DNA of 64,000 bases from Portunus trituberculatus (lineage: Eukaryota; Arthropoda; Malacostraca; Decapoda; Portunidae). Below the pieces are notes generated by a model. The model made no database searches. It had not been told where the DNA came from and worked only from the letters and a program-made list of their open reading frames with translations. The translations under genes and the position numbers were made by a program. Below, in pieces: positions 47,964 through 59,333 of the stretch; the first letter of the stretch is position 1; each line of letters starts with the position of its first letter. Location: contig NC_059272.1 in assembly GCF_017591435.1 (NCBI RefSeq), forward strand, positions 4,314,292 through 4,378,291. Direction: 5' to 3'.

Positions 47964-48595
47964 TAGTTCTGCTCCTCCAACAATGTGGATTGGGTGCGGC
48001 TTGTTGGGGAATTCCCGCTGTACAGTGGTGAAGCATGTCTCATAGCCAGTGATGCAGCAGAGTTCTAATAGTAGTAAAACTTTAGCAAATATGGTCAGCA
48101 AATATACATACGCATTTAGCCTTAGTATTACAATGTATGAGAGAGCAGTAAACTTATTATTGATAATATATTCATAAGCCTGGCAAGAAACGTGGCATAC
48201 ATATTTTACAGTGTTGCTAAAAAAAATAATAATATACTTATAAAGAGGTTTCCTTGCAGTTTGGGATGGGTAAATAGTTCCATAGTTATAATTAGATTAT
48301 ATCGTGAAGGAAAGTACTTTAAAATAAGCTGACATAAGTAAGAAAAAAACTACATTCAAATCTTCACGGCAGCAACACCAATCACGCCCGCCATCCATAC
48401 AGGTGATGGGAGGTCAGCTGCGGTGTCCTTGACCAGAAAGAAAGAGAGGGGGAGGAAGAGGGAGGGGTAAGAGAGAGGGAGGAAGAGGGAGAGAGGGGGT
48501 GTAGCCAACGAGGGATTAAAGGTATGGCAGCGCTGTCCTCTCGCTATTTCCCATGGGAGCCGCACCCAATCCACATTCTTAGACGAGCAGGACTA
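47964..48595 (+). mobile_element. TA-flanked MITE with ~40-bp terminal repeats
   Basis: TAGTTCTGCTCCTCCAACAA then TGTGGATTGGGTGCGGCT at the left; the right end (48555-48595) is its imperfect inverse, ending GAGCAGGACTA. TA lies outside both ends. No ORF. It interrupts the hAT gene between NIQNEL and VDLLSSK. Confidence 0.78.
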
Positions 48596-50084
48596 TAGTT
48601 GATTTGTTGAGCAGTAAAATAATATCAGAAATGGTGAGTGACATCAAGCAGGCAAAATATTTTTCCATTATTCTTGATTGCAAGCCAGACATCAGCCACA
48701 CCAAACTGCTGTCAGTTGTGATTTGTGTGGTGTCACTGACAGAGCCTTGCATAAAGGAACATTTCATGGGCTTTTTGGAAGCAGAGGAATCAACAGGTCC
48801 ACATTTGGCATCTCTTATTCTAAAGAGACTAGATGAACTAAATGTTCCTTTTGAGGACTGCAGAGGATAGGCTTACGACAATGGTGCAAACATGAAGGGG
48901 GAAAAACAAGGGTGTCCAAGCCAGGCTTCTAGAAATTAATCCAAGAGCCATTTTTGTGCCATGCGTGGCTCATACCCTGAATCTGGTTGTGACTGATGCA
49001 TCTAAGGCTTCCACTGATGCCATGAATTACTTTGGCATCCTGCACAAGCTTTTCACCCTGCTTGCAGCCTCCACTCAAAGATGGGTCCTCAAAAAGCATG
49101 TGGGCATCAGTTTGAAGATGGAAGAGTAAGGTGAAGAGTGTCGAGCCTCTGAGATATCAAGCAGCTGCTGTGAGAGGGGCACTGACTGAGGTGAGAGATC
49201 ACACCAAAGGTCCCATCATTAAAGTTAAGGCCCAGTCCCTGTCCGAAAAGGTGGGATCATACCGCTTCAGCACACAGTGGTGTGGTACGACATCTTGAGC
49301 CAGACACACCATGTCAGCAAGTTGATGCAGTCTCCCAGCATGCAAGTATATGTGGCAGTCAGTATTTTCAAAAAGATTGAGAGAGATCTTAGGATATACA
49401 GAGAAACAAGCCTTGTGACAGCACAAATGTCAGTAAAAGATATTTGTGAAGAGATGAGTGTTGAGGCTGTTCTCCAACTAAAGAGACACAAAACGTCACT
49501 TTTCTTATGAGGCATCTGATGAGCTTTTGAGTGATGCACTGACAAAGTTGGAGGTCACATTTTTCAATATTGTTGTTGATGCTGCAACTTCAGCCATTCT
49601 GGAAAGGTTTTCCACATTGGAGAATGTGTGAGAAAAGTTTGGAATGCTCTCTAATTTCCAAAACCTCTCAGACAATGAGCTGGAAAAGAAATGGGAGATC
49701 TTGCAAACTACATTGCAGTTTAAGGGATACTCAGATGTGGATGGCAGAGAACTTGTACAGGAGCTGAAGAACTTGCCTGACCTCCCATCAAAATCAAAGT
49801 CCATGACTCTTCTTGAGCTGCTGACTTTTATTCATGACAAAGAGCTTGCAGAAAACTACCCTAATCTGTGGACTGCAATCAGAATTGGCCTGACCCTTCC
49901 AGTGACAGTAGCTGAAGCAGAAAGGAGTTTTTCCAAGCTCAAGCTTATAAAAATATATTTGAGGTCCAGTATGTCACAGGAATGTCTCTCTGGACTTGCC
50001 ATTATCAGTATAAATCATAAAATAGCACAACAGATTTCATATGATGATCAAAGAAAGCAAGAAAACTCAAGTTTTAGATAGTTA
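48596..50084 (+). pseudogene. hAT transposase, catalytic and dimerisation parts
   Basis: VDLLSSKIISEMVSDIKQAK, YFSIILDCKPDISHTKLLSV (first catalytic Asp in LDC), EEHFMGFLEAE-like block, then broken frames with LNVPFEDCRG, NGANMKGE and FVPCAHTLNLVVTDA-like text at 48950-49000. The C-terminal end is LLELLTFIHDKELAENYPNL and LTLPVTVAEAERSFSKLKLI, the hAT dimerisation domain, ending SYDDQ. Several stops and shifts (48869, 49130, 49510, 49630). The last residues are cut by the CR1 insertion. Confidence 0.8.
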
Positions 50085-51220
50085 CTTTTCAAGTGAGGTA
50101 TATCAGAGTGTGATTGAGTGCGTGAAAGAGAGTGTTGAGGTGGGATTGGGAGAGTTTGTTGTGTGTGAGATGTGTGGGCACGACAGGAAGGTCGTTGACT
50201 TTTCTGAGTGTATGGTGTGTAGGCTCAAGAGCGAGAATTTAGTTCTTTCTCTTGAGCACCGAGAATTGCGAGAGGAAATCAGAAAGCTAAGTGAGGGGAA
50301 AAGTGCGAACGAAGTTCTCATCTTTGAATTGAAGGAGGAGGTTAAGAGGCTTGGGGAGGCAGTGGAAAAATTAGGCAGGAGATCAGTGTTAGGCCGAAGG
50401 TTGGACCTTCTGAGGGCGACAGGGTGGCTTGGCCCTCTGTCGGGAAGAGCAGAGTGGGGAAGAGGGAGCAGGCGAGCCAGACTGGGAAAGATAGTAGTCA
50501 GGATGGGCAGAGATGGCAGGTTGCGAGGGAAGGAAAGCGGAGGCAGTTAGGAGGATAGGACTAAACCTGTTGAGTGTGAAAATAGGTTCGGTTTGTTGGA
50601 GGGGAGGGGAGAGTGAGAGTGGAGTGAATGAAGTGGTTGTGGTGAGTGAAAGGAGAAAGAAGGGGTAGAGGAGAGGAGGAGGATGGTTGTGCCTAGCACA
50701 CCTCAGGTGTGTGTGGTGGGTGACTCTCAGGTTAGGTATTTAGATAGCACTTTCTGTGGGAAAGACAGGGATAGGAGGACGAACGTGTATGCCTGGTGCA
50801 GGTGTGAAGGCAGTGAGTGAGGAGGTGCAGAAGAGGGTTGGGGGATGGAGAGGAGGGTGTAGTAGTTTTGCACGTAGGTGGGAACGATGTCAGAGCAGGT
50901 GGGTCGGAGGAGTTAGTGGCAAGATTTCGGGAAATGTTAGGCAAGATAAGGGAGAGTGGTAGGAGGTGTGTAGTGTCAGGAATCTTGCCTCGTGTGTATG
51001 TTAGCAGGAATGGTTGTCTAGAGCCATTGGTGTGAATGATCGGGTAAAAGGGATGTGTAAGGATGTGGGTGTCAGCTTTGTGGATGTATGGGATAGGTTC
51101 TATGGGCGAAGGGATTTGTATGCTAGGGATGGTGTGCATCTGAGTAGGAAGGGTGTGGATGTGCTGAGTGGATGTCTGGAGGGGAGTTGGGATGGAGTGT
51201 AGGGGGTGAGGTAGCAAATG
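50041..51220 (+). pseudogene. CR1-like LINE ORF1 (zinc motif, coiled coil, SGNH esterase)
   Basis: First part: VVCEMCGHDRKVVDFSECMVC gives a CxxC...CxxC zinc-like motif, followed by a coiled coil (LEHRELREEIRKLSEG to LGEAVEKLG). After frameshifts, VCVVGDSQVRYLDST (about 50707-50750) is esterase block I with GDS, VVVLHVGGNDVRAG (50850-50895) is block III with GND, and LYARDGVHLSRKGVDVLSGC (51117-51176) is block V with D..H. Together this is the SGNH-hydrolase domain known from CR1/L2 ORF1 proteins. The start within 50041-50100 is uncertain because it overlaps the hAT end. Confidence 0.72.
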
Positions 51221-51249
51221 CATTCCAGAAGAAAGATGCTAGACATAAA

Positions 51250-54123
51250 TTAGATAGGATAAACAGAGATAGTGAAAAGATTAGGAAAGATTTCCAGGTG
51301 CAAATAGGAGAGAATAAGATTAGGATTCCAAATAAGGAGACAGCATCTAGGAAGGTAGCAGGACTTAAATGTTTTTATGTAAATGCCAGGAGTCTTAGGA
51401 ACAAGAAGGACGAGTTATCTAGTTATATAGTTGAGGAGGACTTAGATGTTGTATGTGTCACAGAGGCATGGGTAAATGAGGAAAAGTTTAGGAAAATAGG
51501 AAAGAATATGAAGTAGATGGATACATTATGTATTTACACCAGAGAATTGGTAGGATAGGTGGAGGAGTAGTTATTTATGTAAAAAATCCTTCATTTCCAG
51601 TCAGGTTAATGGTATTAAGGTAGATAACAGAGTAGAGTCCTTATGGCTGGATGTTAGAGTAAACAAAAGTAAGGTTATTAGAGTAGGAGCTTTTATAGAC
51701 CACCTAACCAGTCAGCAGATGTAGACAACCTTATGGTAGATGAGATAAATAGGGGTGTACTAGTCAGACAATTATCTTAGGGATTTTAATCTTAAGTCAG
51801 TAAACTGGGAGAGGATGGTAGGAGATGCTAGTGAAAATAAGTTTATGGAAAGTTTTCAGGATAACTATTTAGTGCAGATGGTAGATAAACCTACTAGGGG
51901 AGGAAGGTTTTAGACATAGTACTAACAAATATTGAGCATTGTTTAAAGGAAGTTGAGGTAGGAGAGACTTTAGCAAACAGTGACCATCATATAATTAGAT
52001 TTATCATTAATTCCAGTAGGGATAATATAGTGAATAAGACTAGAGTCCCAAACTATCAGAAAGGCAATTATGGTAGGTTACGTCAGTTATTAGGAGAGGT
52101 AAACTGGGAAGATAGTTTTGGAAATAAAACTGCACAGGAGATGTGGGATATTTTTAAGGTTGTAGTAAAGGGTATAGTGATGCAGTGTATCCCTTACAAA
52201 GATATAAGGCAGAGAAACAGGAAGCCATTATGGTGGACTCATGAGATAGGTAGCCAGATCAGAGAGAAGAAGAGGGCATATAGAGAGTTGCAGAAAAGTG
52301 GGAAGATGTAGATTTGATTAGGTACAGACAGGTCAGAGATGATTTGAGTAAGGTTATAAAAAAAGTAAAAGGCAGGCAGAGATAAAACTAGCTAGAGCTG
52401 GGAGTAAAGATCCCAAAAATTATATAGTTATTACAAGGTCAGTGATAAAAGAAATAAGGATAGGATTGGACCACTCAGAAAAGATGGTGTAGTAGTGGAT
52501 CAAAATGAAGACATAGTAGAATTATTGAATGAACAATTTTCTTCAGTATTTACTAGGAAAGAATAGGAAATCCTGTTACAAACAGTGCGACGAGTAGTTT
52601 AAGAGCTTTAGAAAATATTGATATAAAACCGGGAATTATTAGGAAATTTATTCTTGAACTAGACGATAGGAAAGCTAGTGGTCCTGATGAGCTACATGCC
52701 AGAGTACTTAGGGAGGGTGTAGACAGTATTTCTGAAGCACTTAAGTTAATCTTTGAAAGATCACTTAGGTTTGCTGAGATACCTCAGGACTGGAAGTTAG
52801 CTAATGTTACTCCAATATTTAAAAAGGTAGGAAGGATGATGCGAATAATTATAGACCGATCAGTTTAACTAGTATAGTATGTAAGATACTAGAGAAAATC
52901 ATTAAGGGTAGTATTTGGGAGCATTTAAATGAGAATAGATTAATTAGAGATACCCAACATGGCTTTAGATCAGGGAGGTCCTGTCTTACAAATTTGCTCG
53001 ATATCTTAGAATATATTACCAAGGAGTTAGATGATGGAAATAGCATAGATGTTATATATCTAGATTTTAGCAAGGCGTTTGATAAGGTACCGCATAGGAG
53101 GCTAGTGTACAAATTGAGACTACATGGGATAGGGGGTAGGTTAGTTGATTGGATTAGTGAATGGCTTTCTGATAGGAAACAGAGAGTAGTATTAAATGGG
53201 GCAATGTCTGAGTGGAAGGAAGTGGTTAGTGGGTACCCCAAGGATCAGTGCTAGGACCTCTTCTTTTCTTGGTGTACATTAACGATTTAGATATAGGAAT
53301 TAGTAGCAAAGTATCAAAGTTTGCAGATGATACTAAGATAGCATGTGCAGTACAGGGTGAAAAGGACAATTACAGAATACAACGAGACCTGGACAGGCTG
53401 ATAGCATGGGCAGACAGGTGGCAGATGGAGTTTAATTCTAAAAGTGTCAGGTTATGCATTTAGGTAAAGACAACACAAACTTTAACTATGAGATGGAGGG
53501 ATGTTGGCTAGAGGCAGTAGAGGAAGGAAAGGATTTAGGAGTAGTGATAGACAGGACTATGAAATTTTCAAAGCAATGTTTAGAAGCAAGAAATAGGGCA
53601 AATAGGATCCTGGGTTTTATAAATAGAAATGTTAGTTATAAAAGTAAGGAAGTGGTGCGTAGCTTATATAATTCCTATGTTAGGCCCCATTTAGAGTATT
53701 GCATACAGGCCTGGTCACCCCACTATAGGCAGGATATCAACATGTTAGAAGCAGTTCAGAGAAGAGCAACTAGGATGATACCAGCATTAAAGCGCCTGGA
53801 GTATAGAGATAGATTAAAGGAATTAAACATGTTTTCATTTGAGAGGAGATGTATAAGAGGGATATGATAGAGTTATTTAAAATGTTCTCAGATACAAACT
53901 ACATAGATGTGAGATCTTTCTTTACCTTAGAGGAGGGAAATAGGACTAGAAATCATGGCAGGAAGATTAGAAAGCAAGGCTGCAGGTTAGATATAAGAAA
54001 ATATTTCTTTAGTCATAGAGTGGTAGACTTCTGGAATGCATTGCCAGAGACGGTTGTAAATAGCACTAGTTTGACAATGTTTAAAAACAGATTAGATAAG
54101 CACTTAAATTTATTAGATTTATA
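51250..54123 (+). pseudogene. CR1-like LINE ORF2 (endonuclease-reverse transcriptase)
   Basis: LKCFYVNARSLRNKKDELSS is the typical CR1/L2 endonuclease start, then LDVVCVTEAWVNEE. EN catalytic parts at 51760-52000 are in broken frames (NSDHHIIRF-like). RT: GPDELHARVLREG-like block, IMxDRPISLTSIVCKILE-like block, HGFRSGRSCLTNLLDI, YLDFSKAFDKVPHRRLVYKL, GPLLFLVYINDLDIG, SKFADDTKIACAV (FADD intact), QMEFNSKSVRLC. The C-terminal part has VRPHLEYCIQAWSPHYRQDI and ends LDKHLNLLDL*. At least eight frame changes. Confidence 0.8.
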
Positions 54124-54408
54124 ATTATGTATAGCACTGCATGATAGTTTTTATAAGAAATTTACTATAGTTAAATAAGACATGATCCCCATGCATGGGG
54201 ACCACAAATTGTAGAGGATTTCGCTGCAGGACTTAGCCCTGTTAATGGGCCAAATATTTAGAATTAGTATATAATGTATTGTGTACTTGTAAGTGTATCT
54301 TTAAGTACTGATGACGAGGTCGCTGTGCGACTGATACAGGATAACCTAGATGGGCCCTGGTGGCCCTTTGTTATCCTATTATTTATGTTATGTTATGTTA
54401 TGTTATGT
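54124..54408 (+). mobile_element. CR1-like LINE 3' UTR with (TTATG)n end
   Basis: Contains the palindrome CCCCATGCATGGGG (54187-54200) and CTGATACAGGATAACCTAGA, ending in four TTATG units. Same text as 2096-2448 and 54651-55000. Confidence 0.82.
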
Positions 54409-54650
54409 TCAATATGCTACAGTTTGAGGCTTTGAGCAGTGAACCCAGATTATGTTCATGTTCCCTTTTGTAGCTATACTTAATAACATATGTATAATAA
54501 AAATACAAATAATACAATATAATCTATTGATATTATTAATATAATAATATTGGGGGTGTATGGATGACAGGGAAGGGGAAGGGGAAGAGGGGTGGGGGAG
54601 GGGGGGGCCGCCAATGGATTGTTCGCCCAGGGTGCAAAACTAGCCAGGAC
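54409..54650 (+). mobile_element. hAT 3' end after the CR1 insertion
   Basis: Non-coding AT-rich sequence then GC-rich CGCCAATGGATTGTTCGCCC and AGGGTGCAAAACTAGCCAGG. It resembles the inverse of 37928-37980. Confidence 0.45.
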
Positions 54651-55000
54651 CATAACATAACATAACATAAATAATAGGATAACAAAGGGCCACCAGGGCC
54701 CATCTAGGTTATCCTGTATCAGTCGCACAGCGACCTCGTCATCAGTACTTAAAGATACACTTACAAGTACACAATACATTATATACTAATTCTAAATATT
54801 TGGCCCATTAACAGGGCTAAGTCCTGCAGCGAAATCCTCTACAATTTGTGGTCCCCATGCATGGGGATCATGTCTTGTTTAACTATAGTAAATTTCTTAT
54901 AAAAACTATCATGCAGTGCTATACATAATTATAAATCTAATAAATTTAAGTGCTTATCTAATGTTTTTAAACATTGTCAAACTAGTGCTATTTACCACCT
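54651..55000 (-). mobile_element. CR1-like LINE 3' fragment, antisense
   Basis: (CATAA)n at 54652-54670 followed by the antisense CR1 3' UTR, with the CCCCATGCATGGGG palindrome at 54853-54866. Tail-to-tail with the CR1 at 50-54.4 kb. Confidence 0.82.
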
Positions 55001-55103
55001 CTGCTCTCACCCCAAACCCCTGATTCACCATGTGTCCCGAAGCTTGCTGAGAGAGAAGGGATGGGTATTTCAAAGATATTTAAGAAGGTACTATTGGCAA
55101 GAT

Positions 55104-55203
55104 TTACTTTTTTTTTTTTTTTTCTTAACCTCTTTCCTTTTGTTTAGCCCCATGCCAATGGCCGCAGGAGTGGGGCTTCGCGGGGTAAGCTGGCCTGGCA
55201 CCT
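55104..55203 (-). mobile_element. poly(A)-tailed retroposon abutting exon 1 donor
   Basis: Sense strand is minus, same as the host gene: GTGCCAGGCCAGCTTACCCC, GCGAAGCCCCACTCCTGCGG, CATTGGCATGGGGCTAAAC, then a run of about 15 A. The left (3') border is the T run at 55108-55123. Its 5' end is at or within a few bases of the splice donor. Only the poly(A) tail supports a retroposon origin, since no second copy is in the window. Confidence 0.4.
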
Positions 55204-55205
55204 AC

Positions 55206-55376
55206 CTGCTCATTCCTCCGCAGCACCTCCTCCACATGCTGCAGGATCAACATTGCTGCGGCTGTTCGCGTTTTCTCCCCATTCTTTACCAGATCACTGA
55301 AGGCGTTCAGCACGCTCCGAGGGATATTCATGCTATGCCGCTGGGGCATCTTACTCTCGTTCTGCACCGCCACCAT
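55206..55376 (-). CDS. MYBBP1A: MYBBP1A-like exon 1 (start of coding sequence)
   Basis: The gene encodes the N-terminal half of a Myb-binding protein 1A/Pol5-type protein, which in animals acts in the nucleolus in rRNA transcription and pre-60S maturation; it is an all-helical HEAT-like repeat protein with no polymerase activity expected. This exon gives 57 codons ending RRNEQ with donor CGGAATGAGCAG|GTAGGT. The ATG at 55374-55376 has G at -3 and +4 and the frame is closed by a stop near 55402. Internal ATGs (MPQRHS, MNIPRS) are possible starts. PRSVLNAFSDLVKNGEKTRT, AAAMLILQHVEEVLR aligns with human LLKHSREFLDFFWDIAKPEQETRLAA. No TATA box was recognised upstream. Confidence 0.78.
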
Positions 55377-56155
55377 CACGCCTCGTGTGCTGCTGGCTGC
55401 TCCCTAGAGTCTGTCTCAACTCTTAACACAGTTTGAACAGTTCTCCCTTTCCTTTTGTATACTTCTTGAGTACACAGGTCAGTGTTCTGTTGAGTGAGCA
55501 GCGAACGCGTCCCGTAACAGGAGCACACAGGTCACAACCACCACACCATGCTTTGCATGCTGTCGCCAGCGTGCTGCGTGTTGCTTCCACAATGTTTTGG
55601 AGCAGTCTGCCTCGTGTTGTTATTTTCACCACACTAAATATGAACTTATTCTGAGCTATCATGATTTATTACTACCAACTATATTTTTATATACGTGATT
55701 TTGTGATTGGGGTTAAATTATATTGGGTTCTGGATAGAATTAATCATTTGACTTCCAAATCAATCTAGCGAAGTAGCCGTCTTCATTCCGGGTGGTGGGT
55801 GTTTCAGGGGATGCTAGGTCAATCTGTTGGTGCAAGGGCGAGCTGGCGCGGTTATGTAGACACAACCTTTCTAAATAATCCTTCCTTTTTAGTGACACTC
55901 AAATATCTCTGTCTTCTACATAGAACTTCCTTAGTCTGTCACTTATTGTTACCGTATGTAAGGGCTCGAATGTTTATTTATTCATTTATTTATTTATTTA
56001 TTATTTTTTTTATGTAGTTAAACTTCAGATAGAAGATAGCAAGACATGCAACATTCCGATGGTGAGAAAGAGGCTGAAGAGAGTCAGTTAGAGAAGTGAG
56101 GAGAGGAGATAAGATGTAAGATTCCACCTTGTTCTGTGAGTGGAACCCATACATG
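55377..56155. other. Region upstream of the MYBBP1A-like start
   Basis: Should hold the promoter and 5' UTR of the minus-strand gene. Moderately GC-rich near 55480-55620, but I see no defined promoter motif. (TTTA)n at 55978-56012. Confidence 0.35.
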
Positions 56156-56394
56156 CAGGGCCGCCCTTGCTTACACGCATAACATGCGCAGTGCATAGGG
56201 CCCCGCGATCCATAGGGGGCCCCATTTTGTGCACATGCGCAAAGGATGCGCATATGCGCTGCAATGAGGCACGCTAGAGCATTGTTGTAATCTGACACCG
56301 CATGCGCCGTCACTGCAATGATTGACATGGGGGGTGAGCTCGAAATTTTTTTTTTTTTTCGCTTAGGGCCCTATTTTGGTCAGGGACAGCCCTG
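56156..56394 (+). mobile_element. hAT MITE, 239 bp
   Basis: CAGGGCCGCCCTTGC and CAGGGACAGCCCTG form inverted ends, with the 8-bp duplication CATACATG at 56148-56155 and 56395-56402. GC-rich inside with GCGCATATGCGC-like palindromes, no ORF. Confidence 0.88.
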
Positions 56395-56402
56395 CATACA
56401 TG

Positions 56403-58334
56403 CGAGTAGTAATTACTCCTGATACTCCATAGAAAAAAAAAAAAAAACATTACAGAGACGCCTCAGAACGCCTAATTCTTCATCGAAGCTGTTTTAGCAA
56501 GAAATGAGAAGTGAAGTTTCCAAGTAAAGGACTGGACAGGACGGGAGGGGAGAATATTCAGTGTAGGTAGATAAAAGACAACCGGGACAGTTGAGTGCCA
56601 TTGAAGAGGAGAGGATGGTTGTCTGGAAGGTTGTCGAATCGATAGATAGAGGAATTGAGTTTTCTAAGACATTGAACACTACTATAGGTGTTCTGGTACT
56701 TGAACAAGTCGAACGCACACCAACTCGAGCGGCATACCAACCCGAGAGTCAGCGCAACCAGTTCTTTAAATTTCCCTCCACCTAAAAAAAAATTAATGAA
56801 TTGATGGTATAATAGGCTATTCCATTTCCGTCGCAAATTAATGTTTCAAGTTATGTATATTTACATGTGTACTGTACGTGCAGGACGTGGTCGAGCCATA
56901 CGTTTGCCCCAAAGACAGCTTCCCACCCATCATCCAAGTCCACCAAAACTGAAAAACATTGCATCTAATTTCTATGTATGATTTACCATCTAAATCTTCG
57001 TGGCACGGTATGCCACGACTATTAATGAAAAGTCTTTTAATGTCACACATATGGTGCGCTGCCTTGAAAAATGGACATCAGACGGAAAATAAGGAGCATA
57101 ACTCGGGCGTTCCTATGTATTTTCAATGGGCGGCTGGTAATGTTTTGGCCTATGATACGCGAAACGAGGAACATCGCTCCAAATAGCTGGAACTTTCCCG
57201 AGATAAGCGGGGCAAATTTGTGATGGCTTCATATCCATTTCAGTTCTCCGTATGCTATCCCAATAAAAAAAATGAAAATAATATATTATTTAAACTATAA
57301 AGAACGTGCCTAAATTTTTCATATTGGAATATTAAATAATACTTCATCAATCTAGAAAAATAAAATATGCATATATCATGTCGATAGTTTAGGATCATGG
57401 CAACCATCCCCGACTCTGATAAAGCACACCTCTCGGTTCTTCTCTAGTTTCCCTTTCTTCCTTTTCTTCAGTAACAGGAAGTGGAAATGCAATTCCAGCA
57501 CGAAGCACAGCTTGAGGTATAAGCGGCATGGTTTTGTTCTGGTTTGTTTTGATTAGGCTTGGTCTTGGTTGGTGGGTCCTTAGCCTAGCATAGCAAGAAC
57601 ACGGCCAGCTTGTGTGTAATGATGTTCCTGGTTTCGCACCAAGAACCATAGCCAGCCTTCTGCGTACCATAGGCCAGTGTGATATCCCCTTAAGGGGGAT
57701 AGGGGCAGCAGCGGACCAATAGTATATCGGCTTCACTTTTGTGACGTCATACCGCCTTCCATTATTCTACCTCCTTGGGGTAAACCATTTAACATAACGA
57801 GTTCGGTTTTTCTGTAATATCTTTAGTCTTGATTTTTCATTCAGTCCTTTTCTCCATTCCATTCTAGTTTTCACTGTTCTGCAGAGGATGAATAGAGCTT
57901 TATTTGATGTACTGCTTTACGGTAATAGCTACAACTTTATTTGATGTTCTACTTCAGTGCATTCGAAAGCATGACACAACAATTATTATGATTCACGAAA
58001 ATAGCTTCGATTATGTTGTCTGGGAAGTTTCTCCCCGAATGTTAACACTGTTTTGTATAGGGAAAAATCCCTAAATCGTGCCATTGCTTTGACGTTCGAC
58101 CTGTCACCAGTGCGCTCGACTTGGCACGCTCGATTTGGTTCACGCTCGACTCATCTATAAACCGGTGTCCTCTGCCTTAATCAGAAATCTTTAAAAGAAA
58201 AAAATCAGCCTACTGTAGCATGCCTGCGGGGTCTGTTAACTTCTTCAAGGGTAGGTCGTCTCTGGGGAAAAAAAAATGTAAAAGGGTAGGATGGTATGTA
58301 TCTTCAGGGTAAAAGGGGGGGGGGGTTCACATAT
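56403..58334. other. Intergenic stretch without recognised gene
   Basis: No coding similarity. Contains a sequence with AAGGAGCATAACTCGGGCGTTCC at 57090 and a G run at 58313-58324. Open frames are short and lack codon bias. Confidence 0.4.
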
Positions 58335-58412
58335 CTTGATTTTGATCTTGATGTTACAGGTGACGCAGGAATGACTTCTGCGTCAGGCTTTTGTATCGGC
58401 AGCGCCTGTAAG
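58335..58412 (-). repeat. Stand-alone ~75-bp module with (GATCAA)n tail
   Basis: Minus strand GGCGCTGCCGATACAAAAGC, CTGACGCAGAAGTCATTC, ACCTGTAACATCAAGATC. Same module as inside the Tigger copies but here outside them. Confidence 0.6.
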
Positions 58413-58439
58413 GAAAATACGAAAAAAACACAAACAACA

Positions 58440-59333
58440 AGGAGGACAATCATCATCTTTCACACCACTAGTTCCTGCATCTAGCACGCCACATTCTCTC
58501 CAGGAACTCTTTTACAGCCTCAATCATCCTTCCATTCGTCTCCCCACAGAGTCCCAGCAGCACCACCATCCATTCCCTTCCTGTCATCTCCACTCTGTCA
58601 TGCCCCAGCTCCTCAGCACCACTTGCATCATGTCATACCTGTCTCTGGCATACTTCACACACTCCAGCACCACATGCTCCACCGTCTCAACCTCTCCCAT
58701 GTCACACATCTGGCACACTTTGCTGCGGGACTCAGACCATGTATTCTGACCTTGTATTCACATCCATGCACTGTGCCCTAGCTCGGAAGAGAAGATCCCC
58801 ACCCAGGCTTCCATCATACCACTTTTCATACATTGGGGCCTCTTTCTCTCTATACCATTCCAAGGTACTCTTTTGCTCAATCCTATTCTTCCAGTCACTC
58901 AGTCCCACACCTTTTACTACTCTGTCTATCTCACTCCTCCACTTCCTTACACCCCATTCTCTACCCTCTCCATTTCTAACTATCATACTCCAGTCCTTCT
59001 CTAAGTGCCTTCCTTCTACCTGCTGAAAAGCCCAACTAGCTATTAGGCCACTCTTCACCACCATCCTGACACACTTTTTTCCCCACTTGCTACTCCTGAC
59101 ATTCCACAGAAACACTTTTCTCGCTATTCTAGCATCGTTCATTCGCTCTAACCTAACCTTATACCTTAGGGTCGCTTTTACATACCTTTCTCTAAAAGTG
59201 TTCCAACCCATGTCTCCCCTAAGGGCCTCTACTGCTGCATATCTAGGTGCATTTAGTGCCATTCTTGCAACTCTATTCTGCCCTATTTCTAACTTTTCTA
59301 GTTCACTTTCATTCCATGCAGTCACATCCATAC
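58440..59333 (-). pseudogene. LINE E (esterase-bearing), C-terminal part of ORF2
   Basis: Minus strand from the hAT border: VTAWNESELEKLEIGQNRVA, RMALNAPRYAAVEALRGDMG, WNTFRERYVKATLRYKVRLE, then a second half ending near 58732, and after a frame change a zinc knuckle VCQMCDMGEVETVEHVVLEC (C-x2-C...H-x4-C) at about 58640-58710. The 3' end lies near 58440. Confidence 0.75.

Noticed and set aside
48600..50084. A host ZMYM1-like zinc finger gene
   Set aside because: Stops, frame changes and insertions break the frame, and the C-terminal hAT dimerisation domain is transposon-typical.
55433..55662. Short upstream ORFs on either strand
   Set aside because: No similarity or splice signals recognised; they are the expected chance frames in GC-richer DNA.
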